Source: Nitrospiraceae bacterium (GTDB lineage: Bacteria; Nitrospirota; Nitrospiria; Nitrospirales; UBA8639). Taken from it: a stretch of DNA of 15,808 nt. Position 1 is the stretch's first letter; every line of letters starts with the position of its first letter. Position numbers and translations under genes: made by a program. The notes beneath the pieces were generated by a model that was not told the DNA's origin, searched no databases, and worked only from the letters and a program-made list of their open reading frames with translations. This document shows positions 1 to 7,668 of this stretch, piece after piece. Where the stretch lies: contig DOFS01000286.1 in the NCBI GenBank assembly GCA_003523945.1, positions 1 through 15,808 on the forward strand. Reading direction: 5' to 3'.

Positions 1-224
1 TCACAATCCGTCATCCTCGTCGTAGCCAATTCATGCCATTGCTCCCCTTTCCAGGGGAAAACCCTCTCCACGCAAGGGAAAAGCTTCCCCAGTGCCACCA
101 AAGGCGATGGGCAGAGGAGATCAAGGGGTTGTTGGGGATTAGCAGAATGAAGAGCAGTCAGAACGGGGAGGGATTGGACCAAATCTCCCAGCCGAGCTAA
201 TTGAATTAAGAGCGCTCGGGACAT
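1..224 (-). CDS. Glycosyltransferase family 9 (heptosyltransferase-like), N-terminal part, cut by window edge
   Basis: An open frame of 74 codons starts at an ATG (224-222) and runs off the left edge without a stop. Its N-terminus, MSRALLIQLARLGDLVQSLP, carries the GT9 signature: a short beta strand, then RLGD and an SLP motif. It continues with a second strand (LDLLCPSP, about residues 34-41). This is the usual start of ADP-heptose:LPS heptosyltransferases and related GT9 enzymes, which are cytoplasmic or inner-membrane associated and add sugars to a lipid-linked core. The gene begins 33 bases after the stop of the upstream fusion protein, in the same direction, so it is probably cotranscribed. 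An in-frame TAG lies just upstream (239-237), and the ATG is the only start after it. No strong Shine-Dalgarno sequence is visible, so translation may depend on the gene upstream. The family call is firm. The sugar and acceptor are unknown. Confidence 0.85.
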   Translation of the reverse strand, partial: MSRALLIQLARLGDLVQSLPVLTALHSANPQQPLDLLCPSPLVALGKLFPCVERVFPWKGEQWHELATTRMTDC

Positions 225-257
225 AGGCCAATTTGACTAGGTAAGAATTTCCTCAGT

Positions 258-3200
258 TTAAGTTGCCATCGCATGACGATCTACAAGCGCTGTCCGCAGG
301 AGAGCCTCTAATTCGTTCAATCCCTCCAGGTCGGGTTTCAAAAGACTCAGCATCTCAAACTGGCGCTTGGCCGAATCCGGTTGTCCCGCACGAAGTTGGA
401 CACCGGCCAGCGCAAACCGCATATCGCAATCAGCAGGATTCCTTTCTACAAATCGGGTCAGAGACCCGGCTAACGCCTCCCAACTCTGCATTGCCGTCCC
501 AGCTTGTATCAGGCCACGCATAGCTTCGACGTTGTCTGGATCAGCCAACAACACCTGTCCAAATATATTGAAACATTCGGCGGTCTCCCCGCGACCCATG
601 CATGCCATACCCAGACCCAGATGAGCTTTTTGATCCGCCGCATCAATAGCCAATGACTGTCCAAACGCCTTCTTTGCCTGGGAATAATCTTGCCGCTGCA
701 TAGAAAGGATTCCTTGTAGGGTCCATCCTTCTGCTCTTGGGGTGAAAGCGCGTTTCCAAACATCCAAATGTTTTTGGGCTTCATCAAGGTTTCCCCACTT
801 CAGATGAGCCCGGGCGAGGCCTAATCTCGCATTGGGATGATCACCAAGTGTGAGCAGTTTTGTCCAGAATCGTACGGCTTCCTGTTCACATTGAAGGATC
901 GAACAGACTCTGCCGGTCCATTCGAGAATGCCAATGTCATTTGGCCAGGCTTCAGCATCGACCAACATATTATAAATTTTTTGACTATCAGAGGTTTTGG
1001 CCAGAACTTCACATTCACGTCCGAGTAACCACTGTTGCAAGTCAACCACCCGCTGCCATGGAGCCAGATCGGCCACTTGGTCCTTTGGGGTCAACTGGGC
1101 CCGCAATTGACCTTCAGAAAATTCTTGTTGAATGATATAGCCATTTTGATACGCAACCAGATCTTCATCAACCAGCCATTTATGTTCCCAATGAGAAACA
1201 AAACGCTGGGCATTTGGTTCATCGTGTTGCTTTCTTCCAGGGGATTGACTCTCTAAATGGTACAAACAACTCTTGGGTTGATAGACAACCTTCCGCCCCA
1301 TCTGACGAACCTTCAAGCAAAAATCAATATCTTCAAATCCATTGACAAATCCTTCATCAAATCCACCGGCTTTCTCAAAAGTCTCTTTTCGCACTAACAT
1401 ACATGCAGCCGTCACGGCCTGGAGCTCTTTCCGGGTATTCGCAGCCGGCAAACTTTCAGGAACCCCTTGAAACAAGTGATAGGGGGTCAAATGTTGCCGT
1501 GAAATCACCGCGCCTGCATGTTGAATCGTATTATCGGGATACAACAATTTACTTCCGACCACATCAACATCCGAATGCGTATCGACCTCTTCAATCAAGG
1601 CCTGTAACCACCCGTCTCGAGGAATCGTATCATTATTCAGAAATACCAGGTGCTTTCCCCTTGCGGCCCGGGCACCCTGATTGCAGGCTTTCGCAAACCC
1701 GAGATTTGTAGAATTACGGAGAATTTGAACATCTCCACCGAGCGTGTCTAAGAACTCCCCAGTTCCATCCGATGAATCATTATCAACAATCACTACTTCG
1801 TATGAGATTCCTGTCGTAACCTTGACAAGATGCATGAGGCACTGACGAGTTAAATCCATCTTATTAAACACAGGAATTATGATAGAACATTCAAAGAGAT
1901 GTGACTTGTCTCGACTTTCTAAATCCCGTAATTCTTGTTCTCTGATAGGAATGAGATGTGGTTGTAACCGGAAATATTCATCATATTTTTGATAGATCAG
2001 ACGCCTGGTCCTCAAAAAATCCTTTGAAAGATGACTAGACATGGAACTTCCATCGTTTCGCCAAGTAAATTCGGCAGTGATTTGTTTAATATGAGCGAAT
2101 GCATAATGCCGGGACAGGCGGATCCACAAGTCCCAATCCTCATGAGTGGTTAAGGACTCATCAAAAACGCCGGATTTATTCAAGCAGGATTTTTCATGTA
2201 TTACACAAAGCACAGGGAAGCAATTGGTGATGAGCAGCATATCCGGATTGAAATCCTGCGAATATGGCACATCTCGTTGAATTTCAATATATTTGTCATG
2301 TTCTTTCCGTTGGGATACCCGCCATGCGTCACTATAAGCCACCTGGCATGGATTCCTTTCCAAAAACGTAACCAGAGTCTCTAAATGGTTACAGGCATAA
2401 CGGTCATCATCATCGAGGTACGCGATATATTTCCCACGAGCAACTCCCAACCCACTGTTACGAGCAGCGGCCAGCCCACGGTTTCTCCCATGTCGAATGG
2501 AGGTCACATTATTTCTCGCGTTGAATGAAGTCACAATATCATCAACATTCATACCGGCATCATTCACCACAATAACTTCATAGTCTGTAAACGTTTGCTG
2601 AATAATGCTTTCCAAAGCCATCTTTAAGGTGTCTCGACGATTAAAGGTCGGGAGAATAACGGAAACGAGAGGATTTCGAGGTTGAGAGGTTATTCCCATA
2701 TCCTCGGAATTAACTGGACTAGGGGTAGGTTTCTGAAAGGATGTAAACGTTTTTTTTCCATCCAGGGGCTGTAGGATCGGCAAACTCTCGACATCCAAGC
2801 CTTTATAGTCGAAGAGGCCCTGAAAACCGATTCCATTGCCAAATGCCCATATTTGATAAAGGGCGATTATTGTGGAGGAAGCAGGTTCGCCTCCCTTGGG
2901 GGGGGCAGACACATATTGAAATTTTGGAAGGTCAAAATAAATTCGGTCCATTCCAATCTCATAAAATCCCCTTTCCCGAAAAAGTTTAAGAAGATCTGAT
3001 TCTGTGACCCAATCTTCAATTGGTTGATTGGGTGTTGAAACGCTGCTCCATTGTTCCCATACTTCCCTTCGAGGAGTCGTAAGTATCACTGCACCATTAG
3101 GTGTTAATAATTGTTGAAGAGCATGAACAAACTCGGGTTTCCGAGCATGAGGAATATGCTCAATCACCTCAGAGGAGACGATGAGATCATAAGGCCGGAA

Positions 3201-3554
3201 CTCCTTTCGTGTGAACAATTCGTCCAGAAAGCCGGCATGGAAAGTCAACTTCGGAAACAGCTTTTGGCCATAGTCAACAACTGTTTTTACCGGATCAATA
3301 CCTTCACAATATCCATAATCGGACAGTAAGTTCGTGAGCCATCCCCGCCCACAACCCACGTCCAAAATTCGCAGAAGTTGACCAGGGGCATGATTCAAAT
3401 TTTCTATAATTTTTGGTAGAAATCCTTTAATTTTTTCCCAACGCATTTGTTCATCTGTATTCGGCTCTGGAGTCGACCATGTCCCACTGCGCACAAACAA
3501 GTCGGAATAAAATTGCTCCTCTTGATTTCGTTGTTCCCATTGATCACGAGTCAT
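258..3554 (-). CDS. Multidomain SAM methyltransferase / GT2 / GT2 / TPR protein
   Basis: This 1098-residue protein has four visible modules. Residues about 15-215 are a class I SAM methyltransferase: motif I is ILDVGCGRG (63-71), the acidic loop is EGIDP, and VSSEVIEHIPHA follows at about 126-136. Residues about 296-500 are a GT-A family 2 glycosyltransferase: VSVILPTFNRRD, a DDDD metal/nucleotide site at 381-384 and HEDWDLW at 471-477. Residues about 555-790 are a second GT2 domain of the rhamnosyltransferase type: SIIIPVFN, FLNNDT (638-643) and GFEDIDFCLKVR (739-750). Residues about 875-1080 are TPR-like helical repeats. It probably transfers two sugars and methylates either the glycan or a sugar precursor in the cytoplasm, with the TPRs docking partners. 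The ATG has a GGGAGAAG purine stretch 9-16 bases upstream. Residues about 216-295 form a low-complexity linker containing two 8-base homopolymers. The donor sugars are unknown. Confidence 0.9.
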   Translation of the reverse strand: MTRDQWEQRNQEEQFYSDLFVRSGTWSTPEPNTDEQMRWEKIKGFLPKIIENLNHAPGQLLRILDVGCGRGWLTNLLSDYGYCEGIDPVKTVVDYGQKLFPKLTFHAGFLDELFTRKEFRPYDLIVSSEVIEHIPHARKPEFVHALQQLLTPNGAVILTTPRREVWEQWSSVSTPNQPIEDWVTESDLLKLFRERGFYEIGMDRIYFDLPKFQYVSAPPKGGEPASSTIIALYQIWAFGNGIGFQGLFDYKGLDVESLPILQPLDGKKTFTSFQKPTPSPVNSEDMGITSQPRNPLVSVILPTFNRRDTLKMALESIIQQTFTDYEVIVVNDAGMNVDDIVTSFNARNNVTSIRHGRNRGLAAARNSGLGVARGKYIAYLDDDDRYACNHLETLVTFLERNPCQVAYSDAWRVSQRKEHDKYIEIQRDVPYSQDFNPDMLLITNCFPVLCVIHEKSCLNKSGVFDESLTTHEDWDLWIRLSRHYAFAHIKQITAEFTWRNDGSSMSSHLSKDFLRTRRLIYQKYDEYFRLQPHLIPIREQELRDLESRDKSHLFECSIIIPVFNKMDLTRQCLMHLVKVTTGISYEVVIVDNDSSDGTGEFLDTLGGDVQILRNSTNLGFAKACNQGARAARGKHLVFLNNDTIPRDGWLQALIEEVDTHSDVDVVGSKLLYPDNTIQHAGAVISRQHLTPYHLFQGVPESLPAANTRKELQAVTAACMLVRKETFEKAGGFDEGFVNGFEDIDFCLKVRQMGRKVVYQPKSCLYHLESQSPGRKQHDEPNAQRFVSHWEHKWLVDEDLVAYQNGYIIQQEFSEGQLRAQLTPKDQVADLAPWQRVVDLQQWLLGRECEVLAKTSDSQKIYNMLVDAEAWPNDIGILEWTGRVCSILQCEQEAVRFWTKLLTLGDHPNARLGLARAHLKWGNLDEAQKHLDVWKRAFTPRAEGWTLQGILSMQRQDYSQAKKAFGQSLAIDAADQKAHLGLGMACMGRGETAECFNIFGQVLLADPDNVEAMRGLIQAGTAMQSWEALAGSLTRFVERNPADCDMRFALAGVQLRAGQPDSAKRQFEMLSLLKPDLEGLNELEALLRTALVDRHAMAT

Positions 3555-3847
3555 AATATTTGGCTTCTCCCTTTATCTTCGAGTATGACAAACCCATTTC
3601 CCTACAGCGAAGACTGCGTTTGGACAAACAGGCTTCCAACATTCTTTACATAGTTCATTTGCAAAACCTGTTCATGGTCTAGAATCCCAAATGCCTAAGA
3701 AATTTTCTATTATCAATCATTCCCTATGATGCTTTAACTCGAAGGGACGAAAATGCGGTAGTAGAAGACGGTCTCCTTAGCGAGCGTAATTGAGCCTTCT
3801 TTCCCCTAGCGAATAATGTTTTCCTATCCTTAGCAACCTGTAGGCAC

Positions 3848-3864
3848 TGGGCAACTATTGCCCA
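3848..3864. repeat. Perfect short inverted repeat (7-base arms, 3-base loop)
   Basis: TGGGCAA and TTGCCCA flank the loop CTA, giving a perfect hairpin on either strand. It has no T-run on either side, so it does not look like an intrinsic terminator. It could be an operator-type palindrome or chance. Its role is unknown. Confidence 0.4.
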
Positions 3865-3979
3865 AAAGAAATTCATGCCGGGAAAAAACTCAACCTTTCC
3901 CATTTCTGTTCGGCTGCACAATTACGGCACTTACCCTTCTTTTACGTTATAGGTTCATTAAAAAAGAGGGAAACATGTG

Positions 3980-4008
3980 AAATTAAGCTTTCTTAAGAAT
4001 CATGCCAA
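3980..4008 (-). promoter_or_regulatory. Weak sigma70-like promoter candidate
   Basis: Reading the minus strand, TTGGCA (five of six matches to TTGACA) is followed after exactly 17 bases by TAATTT, a poor -10 element. It lies about 430 bases before the ATG at 3554, so if used it would give a long leader. It is listed because a separate promoter is expected for the gene downstream of the gap. The match is weak and could be chance. Confidence 0.2.
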
Positions 4009-4076
4009 TTAGGTTTTGTGCAAAAAGAAAGCCAGATCGAATTAGGAGACTAGATATGAAGATCACACCGCTGATT

Positions 4077-4203
4077 ACAACAAACGGGGTATTATGGAAA
4101 AGGAAGGATCATGGGAGTTTCATTCTGCCTTTGTGAACTAGGTACCTACGACAGGTGAACCCGGAAGGGAGCAGGAAGGTAAATGAGAATGTGCGTTAGT
4201 TGT
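4077..4203 (+). ncRNA. SRP RNA-like structured sequence (possible divergent or decayed copy)
   Basis: The core CCGGAAGGGAGCAG (4161-4174) matches the nearly universal domain IV tip of bacterial signal recognition particle RNA: a C-G closed GGAA tetraloop followed by AGCA. It is followed by AAGG..A.ATGA....TGTGC, which aligns with the 3' side of the E. coli 4.5S RNA as I remember it. CAGG and GTGAAC elements lie on the 5' side. Nested pairings are visible: 4077-4086 with 4194-4203 (10 pairs, one A-A mismatch), CATTCT (4121-4126) with AGAATG (4186-4191), and GCCTT (4127-4131) with AAGGT (4176-4180). Against a functional SRP RNA, four bases (TGAA) separate CAGG from the CCC arm, and the 5' half has a long unpaired stretch. 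It lies on the strand opposite to all genes here. A degenerate SRP copy or a different structured RNA are both possible. Confidence 0.3.
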
Positions 4204-4207
4204 CTTG

Positions 4208-7200
4208 TTAATTTTTTCCGGCACCTGTTGCACCCATTTGGGAAAAGCATGCGCCCAGAAGAGTATTGAGGTAAAGTTGGAGGGAGTTCATTTGGAAGGC
4301 AATCTCCTGAGGCATTTCATAGGTCTTTGAAAGACTTCCTGTTTCCAAAGTTTCAATCCATCCTTGCCGAATGACCTCCCAGCTGAAACAAGTGCTCCAA
4401 TGGGCAAATCCCAAATTCCCTAAAGACAATCGGAAATCAGGATGGTACTGCAGGACTTCCAGAATCATAGGGAATAGTTCAAGAGGAGCCACAATGCCTC
4501 CAGCCTTTTCAGCCACATCACCGCAATCGGGTGTCGCAAGCCAAGGAATTCCATAGCTCATCGCCTCCACAATTGCCATCGGTGATATCTCCGCGTGGGA
4601 AGACAACACCAACACATCCGCCGCTTTCATGGCCGCGGCAATACACTCTATAGGCAATCCTGGGATATAGAGAATATCAGGGTGTTGGTAGAGAGCCTCA
4701 ACTACCTGCTTCCCATAATCAATTTCTGATGGGCTATCTTTATCATAAGGCATGCCAATCAGCACCACTTTCCAATTGGGAGGAATGGGCGAGAGGGTAT
4801 GAAGAAGGCCAAGCTGATTCTTAACTTTCCAAATATTGGCGACATGAAGAATTAGAAAAGCATCTCTGGGTATGCCATATGTCCCCCTAAAATCCATAGT
4901 GGGCGCTATTGGCGTGGTAGCGTTGGGAAGGTAGATTGGCGATATCCCGTTTGTTTTCATAAACTCTGCTTCGATTCCCTGTCGGGTTAATGCCAAAGCT
5001 CCATCGGCTTTTTTGAGAATCTTTGTCAGTCTTTCACAGAACAATTGATCATGACGCCATTCATCAAACCCCTCTCGGTTAACGAGTAACTGAATAAAAA
5101 TCTTTGTCTGAGGAAAACTCTCTCCTAACAGTAAGGAGGTGATCAACCAATTATGGGGATTGGCAAATAACACACAAGCATAATAATCCCCGGAGGTCAG
5201 CAATTGATGAAGTTCCCAACAAAGAACGGGAACGGGCTTGGATTCAAACTTTCGAGTGGTATCCAATGAGATAATTCGCATACCTTGGTGTTCGAAATCG
5301 GTCCGGTCGGGCATGGCAACGGTCGCAACATCAACCTGATAACCCTGACTCACGAATTCACGGCCTAAATTCGCCACCACGGTCTCTACTCCACCAACCG
5401 ATGGCCAAAAATATTGACAGGCTAAGAGTATTCGCCTGCCCTTGCCCAATGAATGACTCACAGGCTCCTTTTGAATTTCCGATTTATTCTCACCCCCATC
5501 CATAGATCCTAGAGGGGGTTGACTCTCAAGGCATTTCCCATTCAACTGCTCTAAGGAAATTGGGGGGTTAACACATTTCGGCTTTATTTTCGACTCCTTT
5601 TCATATGGGAGGGGGAAGGGATGCTCTTCTAAAAAGACACGGCGAAAAACCTCCAATGACTTTAAGTTATATTTGGTGAAATCCTTTTCCTGATCTTCTA
5701 CGTAGGGCACACTCACAATTCCGTCTACCGCCCCCATCAAAGCAAAAAGTGCCAAAGGATCTCCGGTCTCCCGAAATTGAATCGCCTTTTTCCGAATATC
5801 GTCTGTGACATCGTTCCATTCCACGATATCCTTTTCATACATGGTCTTATAGCGGCGATAAATGGATTCCGGAGTATACTGGGTTCCATGACGTCCTTGA
5901 ACCTTGGGATGTAAAACCCAGCGAATCCCCTTTTGAGCCATTTGCTCCAATACATCCATTTCGCATGCCTTCACATCTCTAAACGTCATCAACTTCATCG
6001 CTGTCGTGCGGTAAATTTTCACTCCCTGAATTTGTGCATTTCGATCGACGTCGAAGAGATGAAAACAAACCATTCCAACATTTTCGGGAACTTTCTGCAT
6101 AACCTTTTCCATTGAAGAGACCGCAGTGGGATCTAGAATCATGTCTTCATCAACTTGAATGAAATACTCGGTTTCACATCTGCTGATCATTTCCTGAAAC
6201 GCGGCACTCATGGGATGAACATTCCGGATGACTTCCAGGGCAAATGTTGCCCTCTCCTGCTTGAGGATGGCTTCCTGACACACAGGAAAGGTGATATCCC
6301 CGACGGTGACAATATATACCGTTGTCCTGAGAGAAGGATCGGCGCTTCCCAGATTCCCTCTGGCACATGTAGGATCAGGGGAGGAATGTAAAGTGGTCAA
6401 TTCTGGTGACTGGGATGTCCATTGTCCCATGGCATTATTGCTATCCCCATTCACCGGAGTTATGTGGCTCCGAATTTCTTCGGTGCCTCGGTCCACCCTT
6501 GCATTCCGATCACCGGATTGTTCACCATAACAAGGCTCCTTTCCTGTTTGAATCCATTCTAAATATTGTTGAATACGAAATTCTGCCGTATGGAAGCGTC
6601 GAATTTTTTCCTGAGCATTACAGCCGATACAACGCCCAAATTCCGGGTTGCATTGGATTTTTTGAATCTGGGCGTACAAAGAGTCGGGATCAGCTGGATC
6701 AAAAAATAAAATTTCCTGTTCTGCTTGGAATAGGGCCCGATTCCTCGGTCTATTGGGTACACACCAGGAGATGCAGGGTCTCCCTACACACATGCTTTCC
6801 ACCACCCGACTGCTATAACATTTGACGATAGTCGGCAATTGAACAACTGCGCTCCATTGCTCCAGGGCCTTCAACCACGACCGAAAGGTTTCTCTTCTAA
6901 TATGCCGAAGGGATCCAACATAGTGGCTTAACTCCTCAAAGGTTTTGACCAATCTCTTTTCCAAATTTTTCCCGTTTTCTTCATGTAGGGCATTAAATAT
7001 ATTTGGCCATTCGGTATCAACCTCTATGGGCTGTGGGTTGGCCAAAACACCTTGAAAGCCAGGATGTGTTACCAAGCTCATGCGCTGACGACTGTACAAA
7101 GAACCATAGAAAACTGCTTGAGGAAATATCGGAATTGATGGACCTTCCATCAGAAATCGTTCAGGAATCATGTTGGTCCACCAGGCGGCTTCGATAATGC

Positions 7201-7651
7201 CTTCCGCATTGATATCTTCTACGTCTTTTTCATCACAAGCCAACACATGGGTAAAGACTTTGAGTTGCTGAAAAACTATGTCCCGTCGTTTTTGTAAGTG
7301 GGGGTATCGTTCTAATTCCCCCGACGTATGAGTGAGAGATTCTGGAATTAATCCCACACGAATTGGAGCAATAGAAGAGATCCATTCCAAAATGTCATCA
7401 CCCAATTCGGTATGAACCAACCAAACCCAGACTTGATCGAAGGAACCCGGCGGGTAGAACTGTTTGACATAGCGGAGCCAAGATTTGGGGGATGTAGACG
7501 GAATCCCGGCCAAAACGGGTACCACCACCGTTTCAACCCCATTCCTTTTGAGGCCTTCTTCAATCGCAAAGTGGGCCGGATAACTCCACGGGCGAGCAGT
7601 TTCCCATGTCGGAAATTCCAACATGAGCAATAATATTTTGGGTGGAAGCAT
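4208..7651 (-). CDS. Three-domain glycosyltransferase (CgeB-like / GT-A-like / GT4)
   Basis: This 1147-residue protein has three modules joined by low-complexity linkers. Residues about 1-370 resemble CgeB-type GT-B proteins: VFYGSLYSRQR at 180-190, then SRVVESMCVGRPCISW at 281-296. Residues about 443-640 resemble a GT-A/GT2 fold: TVYIVTVG strand, IRNVHPMSAAFQEMI, and FIQVDEDM at 497-504 as the likely DxD-type site, followed by a helical stretch. Residues about 738-1105 are a GT4 enzyme: QYFWPSVGGVETVV at 746-759 and the donor-site region AEISPMAIVEAMSYGIPWLA at 1020-1039. It is probably cytoplasmic, or at the inner face of the membrane, and transfers up to three sugars. Linkers fall at about 372-440 and 683-735. 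The gene starts 17 bases after the upstream SDR stop, and no clear ribosome site is seen. The middle domain is the least certain, and the sugars are unknown. Confidence 0.88.
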   Translation of the reverse strand: MLPPKILLLMLEFPTWETARPWSYPAHFAIEEGLKRNGVETVVVPVLAGIPSTSPKSWLRYVKQFYPPGSFDQVWVWLVHTELGDDILEWISSIAPIRVGLIPESLTHTSGELERYPHLQKRRDIVFQQLKVFTHVLACDEKDVEDINAEGIIEAAWWTNMIPERFLMEGPSIPIFPQAVFYGSLYSRQRMSLVTHPGFQGVLANPQPIEVDTEWPNIFNALHEENGKNLEKRLVKTFEELSHYVGSLRHIRRETFRSWLKALEQWSAVVQLPTIVKCYSSRVVESMCVGRPCISWCVPNRPRNRALFQAEQEILFFDPADPDSLYAQIQKIQCNPEFGRCIGCNAQEKIRRFHTAEFRIQQYLEWIQTGKEPCYGEQSGDRNARVDRGTEEIRSHITPVNGDSNNAMGQWTSQSPELTTLHSSPDPTCARGNLGSADPSLRTTVYIVTVGDITFPVCQEAILKQERATFALEVIRNVHPMSAAFQEMISRCETEYFIQVDEDMILDPTAVSSMEKVMQKVPENVGMVCFHLFDVDRNAQIQGVKIYRTTAMKLMTFRDVKACEMDVLEQMAQKGIRWVLHPKVQGRHGTQYTPESIYRRYKTMYEKDIVEWNDVTDDIRKKAIQFRETGDPLALFALMGAVDGIVSVPYVEDQEKDFTKYNLKSLEVFRRVFLEEHPFPLPYEKESKIKPKCVNPPISLEQLNGKCLESQPPLGSMDGGENKSEIQKEPVSHSLGKGRRILLACQYFWPSVGGVETVVANLGREFVSQGYQVDVATVAMPDRTDFEHQGMRIISLDTTRKFESKPVPVLCWELHQLLTSGDYYACVLFANPHNWLITSLLLGESFPQTKIFIQLLVNREGFDEWRHDQLFCERLTKILKKADGALALTRQGIEAEFMKTNGISPIYLPNATTPIAPTMDFRGTYGIPRDAFLILHVANIWKVKNQLGLLHTLSPIPPNWKVVLIGMPYDKDSPSEIDYGKQVVEALYQHPDILYIPGLPIECIAAAMKAADVLVLSSHAEISPMAIVEAMSYGIPWLATPDCGDVAEKAGGIVAPLELFPMILEVLQYHPDFRLSLGNLGFAHWSTCFSWEVIRQGWIETLETGSLSKTYEMPQEIAFQMNSLQLYLNTLLGACFSQMGATGAGKN

Positions 7652-7668
7652 GATGGAAATTTTGATTC

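Larger units (their letters stand above)
3555..4207. other. 653-base intergenic gap between two glycosyltransferase genes
   Basis: This is the only long non-coding stretch in the window and looks richer in A and T than the flanking genes. It holds a plus-strand SRP-RNA-like structure (4077-4203) and a perfect 7-base inverted repeat with a 3-base loop (3848-3864). On the minus strand there is a weak promoter-like pair, TTGGCA (4008-4003) and TAATTT (3985-3980), separated by 17 bases. A short start-less frame with a CxxCxxxxCP pattern lies at 3671-3573, and an unrecognised 65-codon frame at 3921-3724. No convincing gene is visible. The gap probably separates the long upstream operon from a second transcription unit that begins with the methyltransferase-GT2 fusion. 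No U-run terminator is evident after the stop at 4208. Confidence 0.6.

Noticed and set aside
3848..3864. Intrinsic terminator at the perfect hairpin
   Set aside because: Neither strand has a T-run after the hairpin, and the stem has only seven pairs.
3724..3921. Minus-strand frame of 65 codons in the intergenic gap, starting with TTG
   Set aside because: It has no ribosome site and no recognisable motif, and its basic, Ser-rich tail looks like random translation. It could be a fragment of a decayed gene but nothing supports calling one.
4121..4191. Terminator for the three-domain glycosyltransferase gene
   Set aside because: On the minus strand the paired arms CATTCT/AGAATG enclose a long loop and are followed by AAACTCCC rather than a T-run.
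6406..6825. Plus-strand open frame of 139 codons opposite the three-domain glycosyltransferase
   Set aside because: It lies wholly inside a well-supported gene on the other strand and shows no family motif.
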